From Vigna angularis (lineage: Eukaryota; Streptophyta; Magnoliopsida; Fabales; Fabaceae): a DNA stretch of 64,000 nucleotides. Below the pieces are notes generated by a model that was given only the letters and a program-made list of their open reading frames with translations, did no database searches and was not told the origin of the DNA. Position 1 is the first letter of the stretch; every line of letters starts with the position of its first letter. The stretch covers positions 39,215,029 to 39,279,028 of the forward strand of contig NC_068972.1 in NCBI RefSeq assembly GCF_016808095.1, given 5' to 3'. Of the stretch, positions 35,492 to 46,440 are shown one piece after another. The position numbers were made by a program, and so were the translations under genes.

Positions 35492-36423
35492 TTAAGTGTA
35501 TCACAGAATACCCAGACACAACTATGCTTGGCCGAACGCTCAAGCATAGTATTACAACACGAAGACGCTCGTCCTCAACTAGGATCCTTCTCAAATGTAA
35601 GAATCCAATTCTAACCAAGTTTACTAACATTACCGAACGGTCAATGACCGTTCAGTGACGAACGTACATTATCATAGTGGAATTTCATATTCAGAATTCA
35701 TTTATATTCACCTCATTTCTTAACATATAGTTTCATAACTTATACATTCATATCATAATCAATTTTCATACTTCATACAATCCACACATATCAACCATCA
35801 TATATTAATGCAGTCAATTTAACGAATGTTCATGCAACACATAATCATACAAATTAAATTAATAAGCTTCTCTTACTTCTAAAGTAGTCGAACGCTCACA
35901 GATACAGAATAGTGTTCTCCTCTAACAGAGGCCTTAGCGTTCTACGGCACGTTTTAAGAACTATAACAAACACAAGACCAAAAGATACTCAGAATGATAG
36001 GATCAACTCATGCAACCAAGAATCTGGGTTTGCATGCTACAGAAAAACACACGAATGAGGGAGGGATGAACTTACCAGTCCAGAATCCGAAACTGATCAG
36101 TTCAAACGGACGTCCTCTACGATCGGAGAGTAGAACTGGTGCCTGAACGGCGATCGGAGAAGAGAAAAGGTGAGAATTGGTAGAGAGAAGGGAGAGCTTT
36201 TAGAGAGAAGGAGGAGAATTGAGAATTTCAGAGTTTGGAGAAGAAGGTGCATGCAGAGAGAGTGTGACGCAAACTTTTCAAAACTCAGTTTTGCTTCCCA
36301 CGTCAAACGAACGTCCGCTCATCTGCCGACACCCGCCTTCCACTATCTGATTTCTGAATTCTCTTCGCTTGACACCTGACGTCCGTTCAGAGAGTTTGGG
36401 TGCGTTTTAAATGTGCTCTGACA
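33905..36423 (-). mobile_element. solo LTR of a related chromovirus, 2519 bp, perfect 5-bp TSD
   Basis: On the plus strand it begins TGTAACATCCCAAAATA, as the chromovirus LTRs do, and ends CTCTGACA. Both flanks are CTTTT (33900-33904 and 36424-36428). Shared blocks include GGACCTCCTGCCGTTCCCAC, GACTGTATGAATTCTGTGTA and ACCGAACGGT. It differs from the young LTRs at many positions and has a (TA)n insertion at 35410. No internal region is attached, so the element was removed by LTR-LTR recombination (inference from the intact TSD). Confidence 0.88.
35410..35490. repeat. (TA)n microsatellite, about 40 units, inside the solo LTR
   Basis: A TA run of 81 bp. It has no counterpart in the two young LTRs. 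Confidence 0.95.
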
Positions 36424-36428
36424 CTTTT

Positions 36429-37939
36429 ACATATTTTTTTATTGAAAATTATAATTTTTAAGTATCAATCTAATTAAAAATAATATAATATATATATATA
36501 TATATAAATTAATTTAAGAATTAAAAATTAGTGAGTAAATTAAAGAAAAAAATATGATATTTTTTAGTCATACACCTTTTCTGTAACCTATACATATTGC
36601 CATAGCTTATCACGATTGCTACCTGCACAAGAAATAGTACAAGTTGACGAACATTTATGGATTTTTTTTGTCATCTTTAATAAGTTAGAAAATCCATAGA
36701 TGAAAAGGACATGAAATTTTTATTATCTCACTTTGCCATATATTTTTGTTCTCCAAATTAAGCAAACGCAAATCATTGGTAACTCCAAACATTGAGGTTA
36801 CTAATGATTACCACTCTTACCAACCTCAACAGTGTCCTAAATGACATTAAGATGTTGATAGTGCAAATGAGGCTTTTGTTTATTGTGTTATTTTGTGTCC
36901 CTTGCTAATTCTGTCCACTTCTTTGTTATTAAAGAAAACAAAGTCAACTTATTAGTATCCTCTATCGATATATAACTAAATGCAAGTTACGCAAGTAAAC
37001 ATTAGTAATTGAAATTCTAATTATAATAAAGTTATTATTTTTAATGTACTGGATATGTATAGGAGGTTGAAACATATTGATTGGATCGATAATTTGAACT
37101 AGAAAAAAATCAATATCGATCAAAATTAACTACTCATCCAGTTAAGTTAATAATTAGATTTAATAGAATTAAATTGTGATTAGGCTTATCCTAATCAAAA
37201 TTTCATTAAAAAATCTATAAATACAAATTAAAGGAATGATTATGGAAATTTTTACCATACATTTTTTACATTATTAATTGTTAAACCAATTAAATACCGA
37301 ATAAACTTAAACATAGAAGTATTTCTAACAGTTATATCTAATGAGTTAAAGTATCAAACATCAAAAAAGAAAACTGAAAAATAAAAAATACTACTTTAAG
37401 TGAATACTCAATTTTATATACCTGAAACATTTATGTGTATGGTATACTTTATTTAAAATAATAATAATAATTATAACTTCATGTCATTCAATGTATCCTT
37501 TTCACAAATTGATTTTGGTATTTTGAATAACTCGACCATAGTTTATAGTTCGGTAGATTGTTGTAGTTGAGATTTTTTTGTAGGCATGTCATCTTTTTGT
37601 CTAAATAATTATGAAAGTTAAGAAAATAATTATATTTATCAATTTTGTTTTTATTTGAAACTCCACAAATACTATGAATGATGATATATTAGAATAAAAA
37701 GTATTGAAATGTAGCCAAAAAAATTTGTTCAAAGAAATTTTATAAGAGAAAGCAATTAACCATTTTTTAAGTTTACACAACAACTTAAAAATGCTACCTA
37801 AAGTAAAAATAAAAATAAAAATTGTGATCTTAAGGTTATGTAAATATTTTTCAGTTATAGTTGTTGCTCAAAGACAACAATTTGTTTTCCTAGAATAACA
37901 AATATTTTGAAAAATGTTAGACTAACTATAGATGAATCA
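36429..37939. other. AT-rich intergenic DNA
   Basis: No gene was recognised. A short (TA)n lies at about 36487-36506. Confidence 0.45.
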
Positions 37940-37944
37940 CTTAT

Positions 37945-38160
37945 TGTTAAGAGATGGACTTTAAGTTTGACTCAACCTCACTTATATATTAACAAACAAC
38001 AAATATCGTTAGATGGATTCTAACCATAGCTCTGATACCATGTTAAGAAATAAACTTTAAACCTAACTCAACCCCACAAAAATGGTTTGTAAGGTGAAGT
38101 TTGCACCTACTTATATATTATAAATTGCCTTTATCTCTAGTCGATGTAGGACTTTCAACA
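37945..38160 (-). mobile_element. TRIM element with perfect 5-bp TSD
   Basis: The right copy of the LTR (38041-38160, 120 bp) begins TGTTAAG and ends TTTCAACA. The left copy (37945-37991) begins TGTTAAGAGATGG and has lost its middle part. Both flanks are CTTAT (37940-37944 and 38161-38165). The primer site GCTCTGATACCA (38029-38040, minus-strand TGGTATCAGAGC) lies directly beside the right LTR, so the element reads leftward. It has no coding capacity, so it must have been mobilised by proteins of another element. Confidence 0.85.
38029..38040 (-). other. primer binding site (initiator tRNA-Met) of the TRIM
   Basis: Minus strand TGGTATCAGAGC, perfect, with no spacer from the LTR end ...TTAACA. 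Confidence 0.9.
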
Positions 38161-38334
38161 CTTATCACTAAGTTAAAAAAAGATAACTATTAAATATAAC
38201 ATATAGTGAGGAGGTAACTTTTCATAACTTGATCCACTCCGTAATGAAAAAAATTAATGTAAGTATTATTGAATCATATGATAGTAATCTAAAATATTTA
38301 AAGTTAAATTACCTATAATTTTAAATCCGAGATA

Positions 38335-39712
38335 CACTAGTACAATAAGAAGAAAAGACACCGGTTATTTTTTATTATTGGCATCGGTTTTGCAACCGAG
38401 GCATATGTGGGCGAGGTAAAAAGGACAGACTTTATGCCTCGGTCATGGACTGAGATAAAACTAGATAGGAATATGCCTCGGTTCTTACATAACCGAGGCA
38501 ATATCCTATTTTTTTTCAGATGCAACCTGTTTTTCAGTACGCAACCAGAAATTGTTTCAGTACGCAACCAGAAACGGAGTGGTGCAAGTCATTGTTTTTC
38601 ACACAACCGGAAAATCCCAATCCCAATCCGAGATCAAAATAGACCTAACATTTCCCAATTTCAGAAACCCAAAGTGCTTGTGATTGTGAGTCTTCACTAG
38701 CCTGGCCTCAAAAGCAGAAGAACAAGAGTAGATGAACACCTTCTGCAACGAACCAGGAAGCTCCCTTAGGGTTTCCAATCACACAGGGCATTGATGGCTG
38801 GAGGAAGATTGTCGGTCTAGGGCGGCGACGACATTCCATTAAGGGGTGAGAGGGTAGCGGCGACTCGCGGTGGATCTGAAGCGGTGGATGAAGATGAAGA
38901 TACAGAGGGGAAGAATGGTGGAGGCAGCAACGACGGAGGGCTCGCCAATCTGGAGCGGCTTGGTGATGGCGATCTGGAGCAGTGGATCTAGAGCGGCGGA
39001 GGCAGGCAACAACGACGGAGGGCTCGCCAATCTGGAGCGGCTTGGCGATGGCGATCTGGAGCGGTGGATCTAGAGCGGCGGAGGCAGCAATGACGGAGGC
39101 AGCAATGGCGGAGGCAGCAACGACAGAGGGCTCGCCGATCTGGAGCAGCTTGGCGATGACGATCTGGAGCGGTGGATCTAGAGCGGCAGAGGCACGGACA
39201 GAGAAGAGTGAGAGCACGAGGGAAGAAGAGAGGAAGAATGGGAGAGCACGGACAAAGAAGAAGTGAAAATGAAGAGTTAATGTGAGAGCACGGACAGAGA
39301 AGATGTTGGGATGTGGAAATGAAAAAATCAAAGAAATGAAGAGTTACACATCATGCCTCGGTTTTCATCAGAACCGAGTTAGTAGCAACTGGCAAGTTTA
39401 GGTGACAGGAGTTGTATGCCTCGGTTTCCCCTAGAACCGAGTTAGTAGTGCCCTTTAGGCATCGGTTGCTGGGCAACCGAGTTAGTAGCTCTTATCAGAC
39501 CCAACAGCTGTCAGGTGGAGCAGGTTTGGGCAGAGTTTTATGCCTCGGTTACGTAGAACCGAGTTAGTAGCATGCTTTAGGCACCGGTCATGGGACAACC
39601 GAAGCATATATTTAAGCTATTATTATGACTCTGCCACCACACTATTATACGCTTCGGGTTCGCTTAAACCGAAGCGTATATTGCGCTTTCTAATCCCATT
39701 TTTTTACTAGTG
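38335..39712. mobile_element. non-autonomous CACTA element, 1378 bp
   Basis: The left end is CACTAGTACAATAAG; the right end inverted is CACTAGTAAAAAAATGG. Flanking ATA on both sides (38332-38334, 39713-39715) is the 3-bp TSD of CACTA elements. Near both ends there are short hairpin-like units of GCCTCGGTT ... AACCGAG(TTAGTAG), at least six at 39353-39670 and three at the left. These look like sub-terminal transposase-binding repeats. The middle (about 38815-39240) is strongly GC-rich with imperfect tandem repeats and has no transposase. Confidence 0.88.
38905..39190. repeat. GC-rich imperfect tandem repeat inside the CACTA element
   Basis: Three copies of a unit around GGGCTCGCCAATCTGGAGCG (about 38939, 39022, 39128), spaced 83 and 106 bp apart, each with GATCTGGAGC(G/A)GTGGATCTAG. 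The overlapping open frames on both strands come from this repeat. Confidence 0.8.
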
Positions 39713-39715
39713 ATA

Positions 39716-41715
39716 TAAACTACTTATAATTTTAATAGTGTGGTCTAAATTATACATGTTTTAATAATTATTATCTATTACTATTTATATTTTTAACACC
39801 TTACTTAAAATAAATAGACAATATTTTTACTATATATTTTAAATTAAAGATAAATAAAACTCAGTATACAACTAATAATAAAAAATTATTATTTATTCTT
39901 ATTTCGATAATGATTTTTGACCGTTGCCCGATAAGTGTAGTGTAATATATAAAATTGAGTGGTGTTGGCATGAAATTTAAGATTTAATTGTTGACAGTGA
40001 AAATTTGTTTACGAGATAAAAATGAATTATGTGTATGATTAATATAATTAATAATAGAGTTTAATTTGTGAGACAAAATCGAAATGAGTCATAATTAAAT
40101 TTCTTGAGTTATGAACGTTTCATTTCTACCATGAGAATGTGATATTAAGAAAGCTCTATTTGCTATTAATCAGAATATTAATTATATCGAAATTGAAGTC
40201 TGAATTTGGTAATATACAAACTTTTACAAAATAATAATAATAATATATAACAAAATCAGTAGAGATACATAAAAGTGGATCACCGTCGAATTAAAATTTG
40301 ATCACGAAAATTAGCAAGTAAAAAATGTGTATAACTTTTGAGAAGAAAAAAATTTTAAAGTTTCAGAAAGAAAATAGGAAAGAAGTGTATTTGCAAATTG
40401 TAAAATGGTAAAAACTTAAAAAAGAAACTGATAGTATCTCCAATTTAAAGGTTATAATACGATATCTTATTTTATTTTGTACCAATTGTCACATTATTTT
40501 TAAAATATTTTTGTAAGTTTTGCTTTAATCCAATTTACGTTTCTTATAAGTTTTCGTTTATACTTCAATGAAGGTACAACCTTTATATAATAAGTGAAGT
40601 TATTTTTAAGATTATGATATTCAAGTTTAAATATATAGGTTATGACGTTGCATTGAAGATGTCCTAAAAGTGAATGAGAAATGTAAAGTTATAAACATGA
40701 TTAAAGCTAAAAAAAGAGAAAAAGAAATAGAAGTTAAGTGAAATTTAAAGTTTATGTTGGGTAAAAAAAGCGAGAGAAGAGACTAAGTAATGGACAACAC
40801 ATTTTTAAGTCATTTTTTTCGATAACAAATATAGAATTTGTAATGTGAATTGTTCATTTTACATTATTGATTCAATGTTAAATAATTATCACTTTTTATG
40901 TGATTGGTCGATTCTTGTTATAATCATACTTAATATATAAAAGTGTTGTAGTAACAATCCTAGATAGATTTATAGGTTTATATAATCTCTTTTATTGAAT
41001 TTTATATAATTAAATTCATTTATATATTAAAATAGTTACGTCTCGCAAACATTTATTAAATAAAACTTTTCTTATCACAATAATTTTCCCAATGTCAAAT
41101 TCATCCATGCTAATTATTGTATACTAATAAATTAGTAAAACTGTGATTAAAATTAATGCAGTGAAACTTCCTAAGCCAATCTGGTTTAATATGGATTCAA
41201 GTTGAGTTAGGTTGAAAAAAATGAATTTTTATATAGATTAATTTTGAATTTGATCCATCAAAAACCAAAATTATCAGAATTAAACTCGTAGTAAGTTAAG
41301 TTGACTCACAAACTTATTGTTTTTGGATTATATTTGAAGTTTAAGATGATTTTGGATTGTATTTGAATTTTATTATATTTTTTATTTTGATTTTTTTTTT
41401 GTATTTAACCTATTGAAATTTATTTAGATTGCTTAGAAAAAAATTGTTATTGTTTTTAAATTAAAAAGAATTGTAATTAAGTAAACTAATGAGTTAACCT
41501 GTTTAACCCACTAACCTGTTATGAGTCAGACCAGTTTCAAATTTTTTCAACTTGCTAATAAATTAACTGTGTTAGATTGACTCAGCAAGTGACATTTAAA
41601 CTGAATTGGGTTGAATCGGTAGACATTTTGATAGGACTAATTAAAATGCTTTGTATTTTAAAATATGTATATAAGAAATAGAAAGAAAAAAACTTTTGTT
41701 GATTACTTAGGATTT
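39716..41715. other. AT-rich intergenic DNA, 2 kb
   Basis: No gene or terminal repeats were recognised. Confidence 0.45.
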
Positions 41716-42266
41716 TTGTGTGTGTGCGTGTGTGTCTGTGTGTGTGTGTGTCTGTGTGTGTTTGTATGTGTGTGTCTATGTGTGTGGGTGTGTGTGTCTG
41801 TGTCTGTGTGGGTCTGTGTGTCTCTCTGTGTATGTGTCTGTGTGTGTTTGTGTGTGTATGCCTTTGTGTCTGTGTGTATGTGTGTGTCTATGTGTGTGTG
41901 TCTGTGTCTCTGTGTGTGTGTCTGTGTTTGTGTATGTGTGTGTGTTTGTGTTTGTGTATGTGTGTGTATGTATGTACGTGTGTGTCTGTGTTTGTGTTTG
42001 TCTGTGTCTGTGTATCTATATGTCTGTGTCTGTGTCTCTGTGTATATGTGTGTGTCTTGTGTCTGTGTGTCTATGTGTGTGTGTGTATGTGTGTCTGTGT
42101 GTGTATCTGTGTCTGTGTGTGTGTCTATGTGTGTCTGTCTGTGTGTGTTTGTCTGTGTGTGTCTCTGTGTGTGTGTGTGTGTCTGTGTGTGTCTCTGTTT
42201 CTGTGTGTGTCTGTATGTGTGTTTATGTATGTGTGTCTGTGTGTCTCTGTGTATGTCTGTGTGTGC
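41716..42266. repeat. GT-rich simple repeat with TGTGTCTGTG phrases, 551 bp
   Basis: An almost pure alternation of TG with interspersed TC, TT, TA and GG steps. The plus strand is open in all three frames only because it lacks stop codons; the predicted Cys/Val/Ser proteins are artefacts. Confidence 0.95.
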
Positions 42267-42716
42267 ATACTTTCCTCTTAAAATATATAATTAAAATGGT
42301 ATGGGTAAAGAAAGGGTCAAAATACGAGTCCATAGAGGATGTTGTCGTTTACAGAAAAAGAAAACAACCATAGCTGGAATTTTGCCCGAAAGTTCTGTGG
42401 AATAAAAAAATAAAGTCTATGTTCTACAGTTATTTATTATAATGTTATAGGAAACTTCGGCATAATATGATGCTAATTTAATAATATATTTATTTTGTTG
42501 GCTAAATGATATATAATAACTTTTTTTAATTTAGTAAATCTTAAAATTTAATCTTCTTTTTTTTTTTGTGCCGAGTTCCTTCAAATTTATTAGATGAGAT
42601 ATTAATGTTGTTGATATTAAAATAACTCCATTAATTCTAACTAATTTTTGTGTAAAATAAAAATGGAAAACAAATTTATAATACTTCAAATAAATAATAA
42701 ATAGCATATACACACA

Positions 42717-43017
42717 AATGTAAAAGTGACTCAAAGAACCATAAATCTACTATGTTAAAGATTTTGAATTAAAAGTGATATTTATTCTTATATAAATTAT
42801 TTTATATTAGTAATTAAGTTAAACTTATATATATTATTATTATATTTTTTGAAAAATCTATTTAATATATATGACAGATTTTTTAAAGAGATATAATATA
42901 TGAGTTTAACTTAACTACTAATCTAAAATAATTCATATAAGGATTAATGTCACTTTCAATTCAAAATCTTAACACACTATTTATGGTTTTTGAGTCACTT
43001 TTACATTGTTATGTTTC
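42717..43017. mobile_element. foldback MITE, about 300 bp
   Basis: The left arm starts AATGTAAAAGTGACTC and the right arm inverted starts AATGTAAAAGTGACTCAAAA. The arms pair over about 130 bp, including CCATAAAT, GATTTTGAATT, AGTTAAACTTA and ATATTA blocks, around a short AT-rich loop. The TSD was not resolved, so the superfamily is open. Confidence 0.65.
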
Positions 43018-43391
43018 CCTCAAGTAGAAATATCTTCATAACTACAAGTATTGATATAGTACATTAATTAATCTTTTAAAGAGATTTACCATATAAATAC
43101 TAAAACAATAAGACATAAGTTTAACTTACATAACATCACTTTTAACCAAAAAATAAAAATAATACATTTATAGGTTTTTTTTTTCAAATAAGATACTAAA
43201 CTTTTTTATTTTTATTCAATATGAAACTTAGATTCATCTTAAATTCTCAACAAAATATATATATATATATAATTAAGAAGAGTTTTATAATAAGTGTCCT
43301 ATTGTTAGGGTTCATAATCTATTAAGCATATGTTTTTCCCCTTTCGTAACCAGAACATACAAAAATCAACAAGCACCTATGTATTTTTTTT

Positions 43392-43488
43392 TATTGAATT
43401 TAATTTATTTTCCGTTTATATATGTGCATTTATGTTCGTATATTTATATTCTGTTTTTATATTTATTTTCCCTTTTTATATTGTTTCA

Positions 43489-43532
<44 letters not shown>

Positions 43533-43596
43533 AATTATACTCTCTTCTTATTATGGAGTAAGAAATACAATTTTCATCCTTTCTTTTCTCATAACA
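43392..43596 (+). repeat. 5' LTR of the copia element
   Basis: Starts TATTGAATTTAATTT and ends TCTCATAACA directly before the primer site. The start is TA where TG would be expected, and so is the other copy. Contains (TA)n at 43494-43529. Confidence 0.85.
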
Positions 43597-43606
43597 TGGT
43601 ATCAGA
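43597..43606 (+). other. primer binding site of the copia element
   Basis: TGGTATCAGA, matching the initiator tRNA-Met complement for ten bases before diverging (AGAA where AGAGC is expected). Confidence 0.85.
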
Positions 43607-43714
43607 AGAAAATTAATTCTTCATCACGTTCTTCCGCAAACCAATTTTGTTTCTGCCCAGATCTTCATCTTCTACCTTTTGTTCTTGACTTTCCTGCCTT
43701 TTTCTTCTCCATCT

Positions 43715-45109
43715 ATGGCTACTACCTCTGTTACTCTCGCATCGTTGCAAGATACAACACACGACTATTACATTCACCCTAACGAGAATCCTTCGCTGGT
43801 GCTTGTTTCCCCGATTCTTGAAAGTCACAATTATCATGGATGGGCTCGCTCAATGTATATGGCACTACAAATGAAGAATAAATTTGGCTTTGTTGATGGA
43901 TCCATTCCTTGTCCTGTTGATACAGATCCCATGGTTCCAGCATGGAAGCGTTGCAATAATCTGGTTTTATCTTGGATCAATCATTCTGTTTCTCATGAGA
44001 TTGCTACAAGTATTATTTGGATTGACTCTGCCGCTGCGGCATGGAAGGATCTCAAAGATCGTTTCTCCCAAGGTGATTCTATTCGAATTTCACAATTGCA
44101 TCAAGATCTTTATTCAATGCATCAATCTGACCTAAGTGTTACTGCATGTTACACTAAAATGAAGATTCTCTAGGATGAACTTTGCAGTTTTCGCCCAATT
44201 GCTGAATGCCAATCTTATGCTTCTTGTTGTGTTGTTTCTAAGACAATGAAGGAATATCGTGAAAATGATTGTGTTATTTGTTTTCTTAGAGGCTTGAATG
44301 ATAATTACTCTATTGTCCGCTTTCAGATCCTTCTCATGGATCCCTTGCCTTCTTTGCCCAAAAAATTTTCGATGATAATTCAACATGAGCGACAATTATA
44401 ATCAGGAATTCTTTCTCAACCTCTAGTCATGGCAGCACAAGTTTCTCAATCTAAACCTTCTTTTTCTACCTTCAATGGCAGAGGTAAACCCTCTCCTACC
44501 AATGATTATGGCCGGGGAAGATCTTCATATCAAGGTTCTTAGGCTTGTTATCAAGGTTCTCAGGCTCGTTCCTCAGGGGGGAGGTTTAGTGCACCTCGGC
44601 AATGCACTCATTGTGGCAGGACCAACCACACCATTGATACTTGCTTTCTAATACATGGATTACCATTTGATTTCAAATTCAAAAGAGTCCACAATGTTAC
44701 CACACATTCTTCTACAATAGTTCCTTCTTATAATAATTCTCAGGCACAGTCACATTCCTCAACTTTGAGACTTTCTCAAGAGCAAATTCATGATCTATTA
44801 GCACTTCTTCCTCAATCTAATCCCAGAGTCCCACATTATAACAATCTAGTGAGCTCTCATAATGCTTCCACTTCTTCTCAGGCTCCAGGTAATATTTATT
44901 CCCAATGGATTCTAAACACAGGTGCTACTGATCATATATCCAGTTCTTTGTCTCATTTTATTTCTTATCATAGAATCTCACCAATTACAGTATCATTACC
45001 CAACAAAAACTCTTCATTTGCTCATTTTTCTCGCACAGTTTCACTTAGCCCACACCTTACTTTGCATAATGTCTTGTTTGTTCCTAATTTTTCAGTCAAT
45101 CTTATTTAG
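43715..45109 (+). pseudogene. copia gag and protease, with four stops
   Basis: ATG at 43715 opens a gag with PSLVLVSPILESHNYHGWAR and WKDLKDRFSQGD motifs. The frame is broken by TAG 44171-44173, TAA 44399-44401, TAG 44540-44542 and TAG 45107-45109. The third lies in a short duplicated phrase (TATCAAGGTTCT), where the neighbouring copy has CAG at the same place. A zinc knuckle CTHCGRTNHTIDTC (CX2CX4HX4C) is intact at about 44610. The protease site reads WILNTGATDHIS where Asp-Ser/Thr-Gly is expected, so the catalytic Asp is Asn. It was therefore dead as a protease even apart from the stops. Confidence 0.88.
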
Positions 45110-45192
45110 GTCACAAAGTTAACAAAATCTCTATATTGTAAACTTAATATTTCTGAATTTTCCTTGAAATACAGGACAAGTCAACCCTGCAG

Positions 45193-46440
45193 ATGATTAG
45201 GAAAGCTGAAGAAAGAGATGGCTTGTATGTCATGATAGTTCTTGCATCCACACCCCTTGGTTCACCAGCTGCTATTACTCCTGCGAATTCTATTTCTTGT
45301 TATACAATAAGACATAATTCTATAGATATTTGGCACTATAGACTAGAGCATCCTTCTTTTTCTTGTTATACCAAATTACGCAACATGTATGTCACTTTAC
45401 CTAATACAAAATACACTCATTGTGATGCTTGTCATTATTCTAAGCAAAGAAAATTGCATTTTCAATTAAGTACTACTGTTTCAAAAGCTTCTTTTGATTT
45501 AATTCATGTTGATATTTGGGGGCCCTATTGTACTTCTTCTATTGATGGTTTCAAATATTTTTTAACTATAGTGGATGATATGTCTAAATATAGATGGATT
45601 AAATTGATGGCAAGTAAATCAGATACAAGATCACAACTTATTGGCTTTGTTTCTTATATAAAAACACAATTTGACATTGATGTAAAAGTTGTTAGATCAG
45701 ATAATGATAATAAGTTTGCAATGACAGATTTTCATAGACAAAAAGGGATACAACATCAATTATCTTGTGTTGAAACACCTCAACAAAATGGAGTCGTTGA
45801 GAGAAAACATCAACACATTCTCAATGTTGTTATATCTTTAATGTTTCAATCCCATTTGCCCATAATTTTCTGGTCTTTTGCTGTTCGTTATGCTGTGCAA
45901 CTCATTAATATTTTACCTTCCAAAGTTTTGGCATATTTTTCTCCATCTCAACTGTTACACAATGTTAAACCTGACATTACTTACTTACGAGTTTTTGGCT
46001 CACTTTGCTATGCTTCAACTCTTCAAACTCATAGAACAAAATTTCAACCTCGTGCAAGAAAATGTGTTTTACTAGGTTTTAAAACAGGAGCGAAAGGCTA
46101 CCTTTTGTTATATTTCAACTCTAGGGAAATTTTTCTATCAAGGAATGTAGTATTTTATGAAAATATATTTCCTTTTCTTACTAGTGACAAGCACTCACCT
46201 ATTGATACACAAAATTCCTTGGATTTGGTCACCAAAATTATTTCACCTCCATTGCCTCTTTTCTCAGAAGTTATTGATCAACCCTCTTTACTACCTACAT
46301 CTCCACCTTCTATTGTTCCCGACCCTGTTATTTTTTCTTCTCAACCTGTTTTTGTTGAACCTGCCACTACTACTCCACAAAGGAAATCAATCAGGCCAAA
46401 ACATACACCATCTTATCTGCAGGAGTATCATTTGCATCAT
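45193..46440 (+). pseudogene. copia pre-integrase and integrase
   Basis: The frame changes between 45110 and 45190 relative to gag. The segment opens with a GAG-preintegrase zinc region (WHYRLEHPS ... HCDACHYSKQRK) and then an rve integrase core with Asp in IHVDIWGPY, Asp in VVRSDNDNKF and Glu in QQNGVVERKHQHI. In the zinc region a Gly usual in this place is Glu (RLEHPS). After the core come the LRVFGSLCYAST and ARKCVLLGF phrases typical of copia. The frame is lost again near 46430-46445. The listed ATG at 45193 is internal and not a real start. Confidence 0.88.

Noticed and set aside
38708..39331. 207-codon minus-strand ORF with Ala/Leu/Pro repeats
   Set aside because: It lies inside a CACTA element and follows the GC-rich tandem repeat; overlapping frames are open on both strands. 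Kept only as a possible captured fragment.
41665..42373. Three long overlapping plus-strand ORFs rich in Cys, Val and Ser
   Set aside because: They lie in the GT-rich simple repeat, which lacks stop codons in every frame; they are not proteins.
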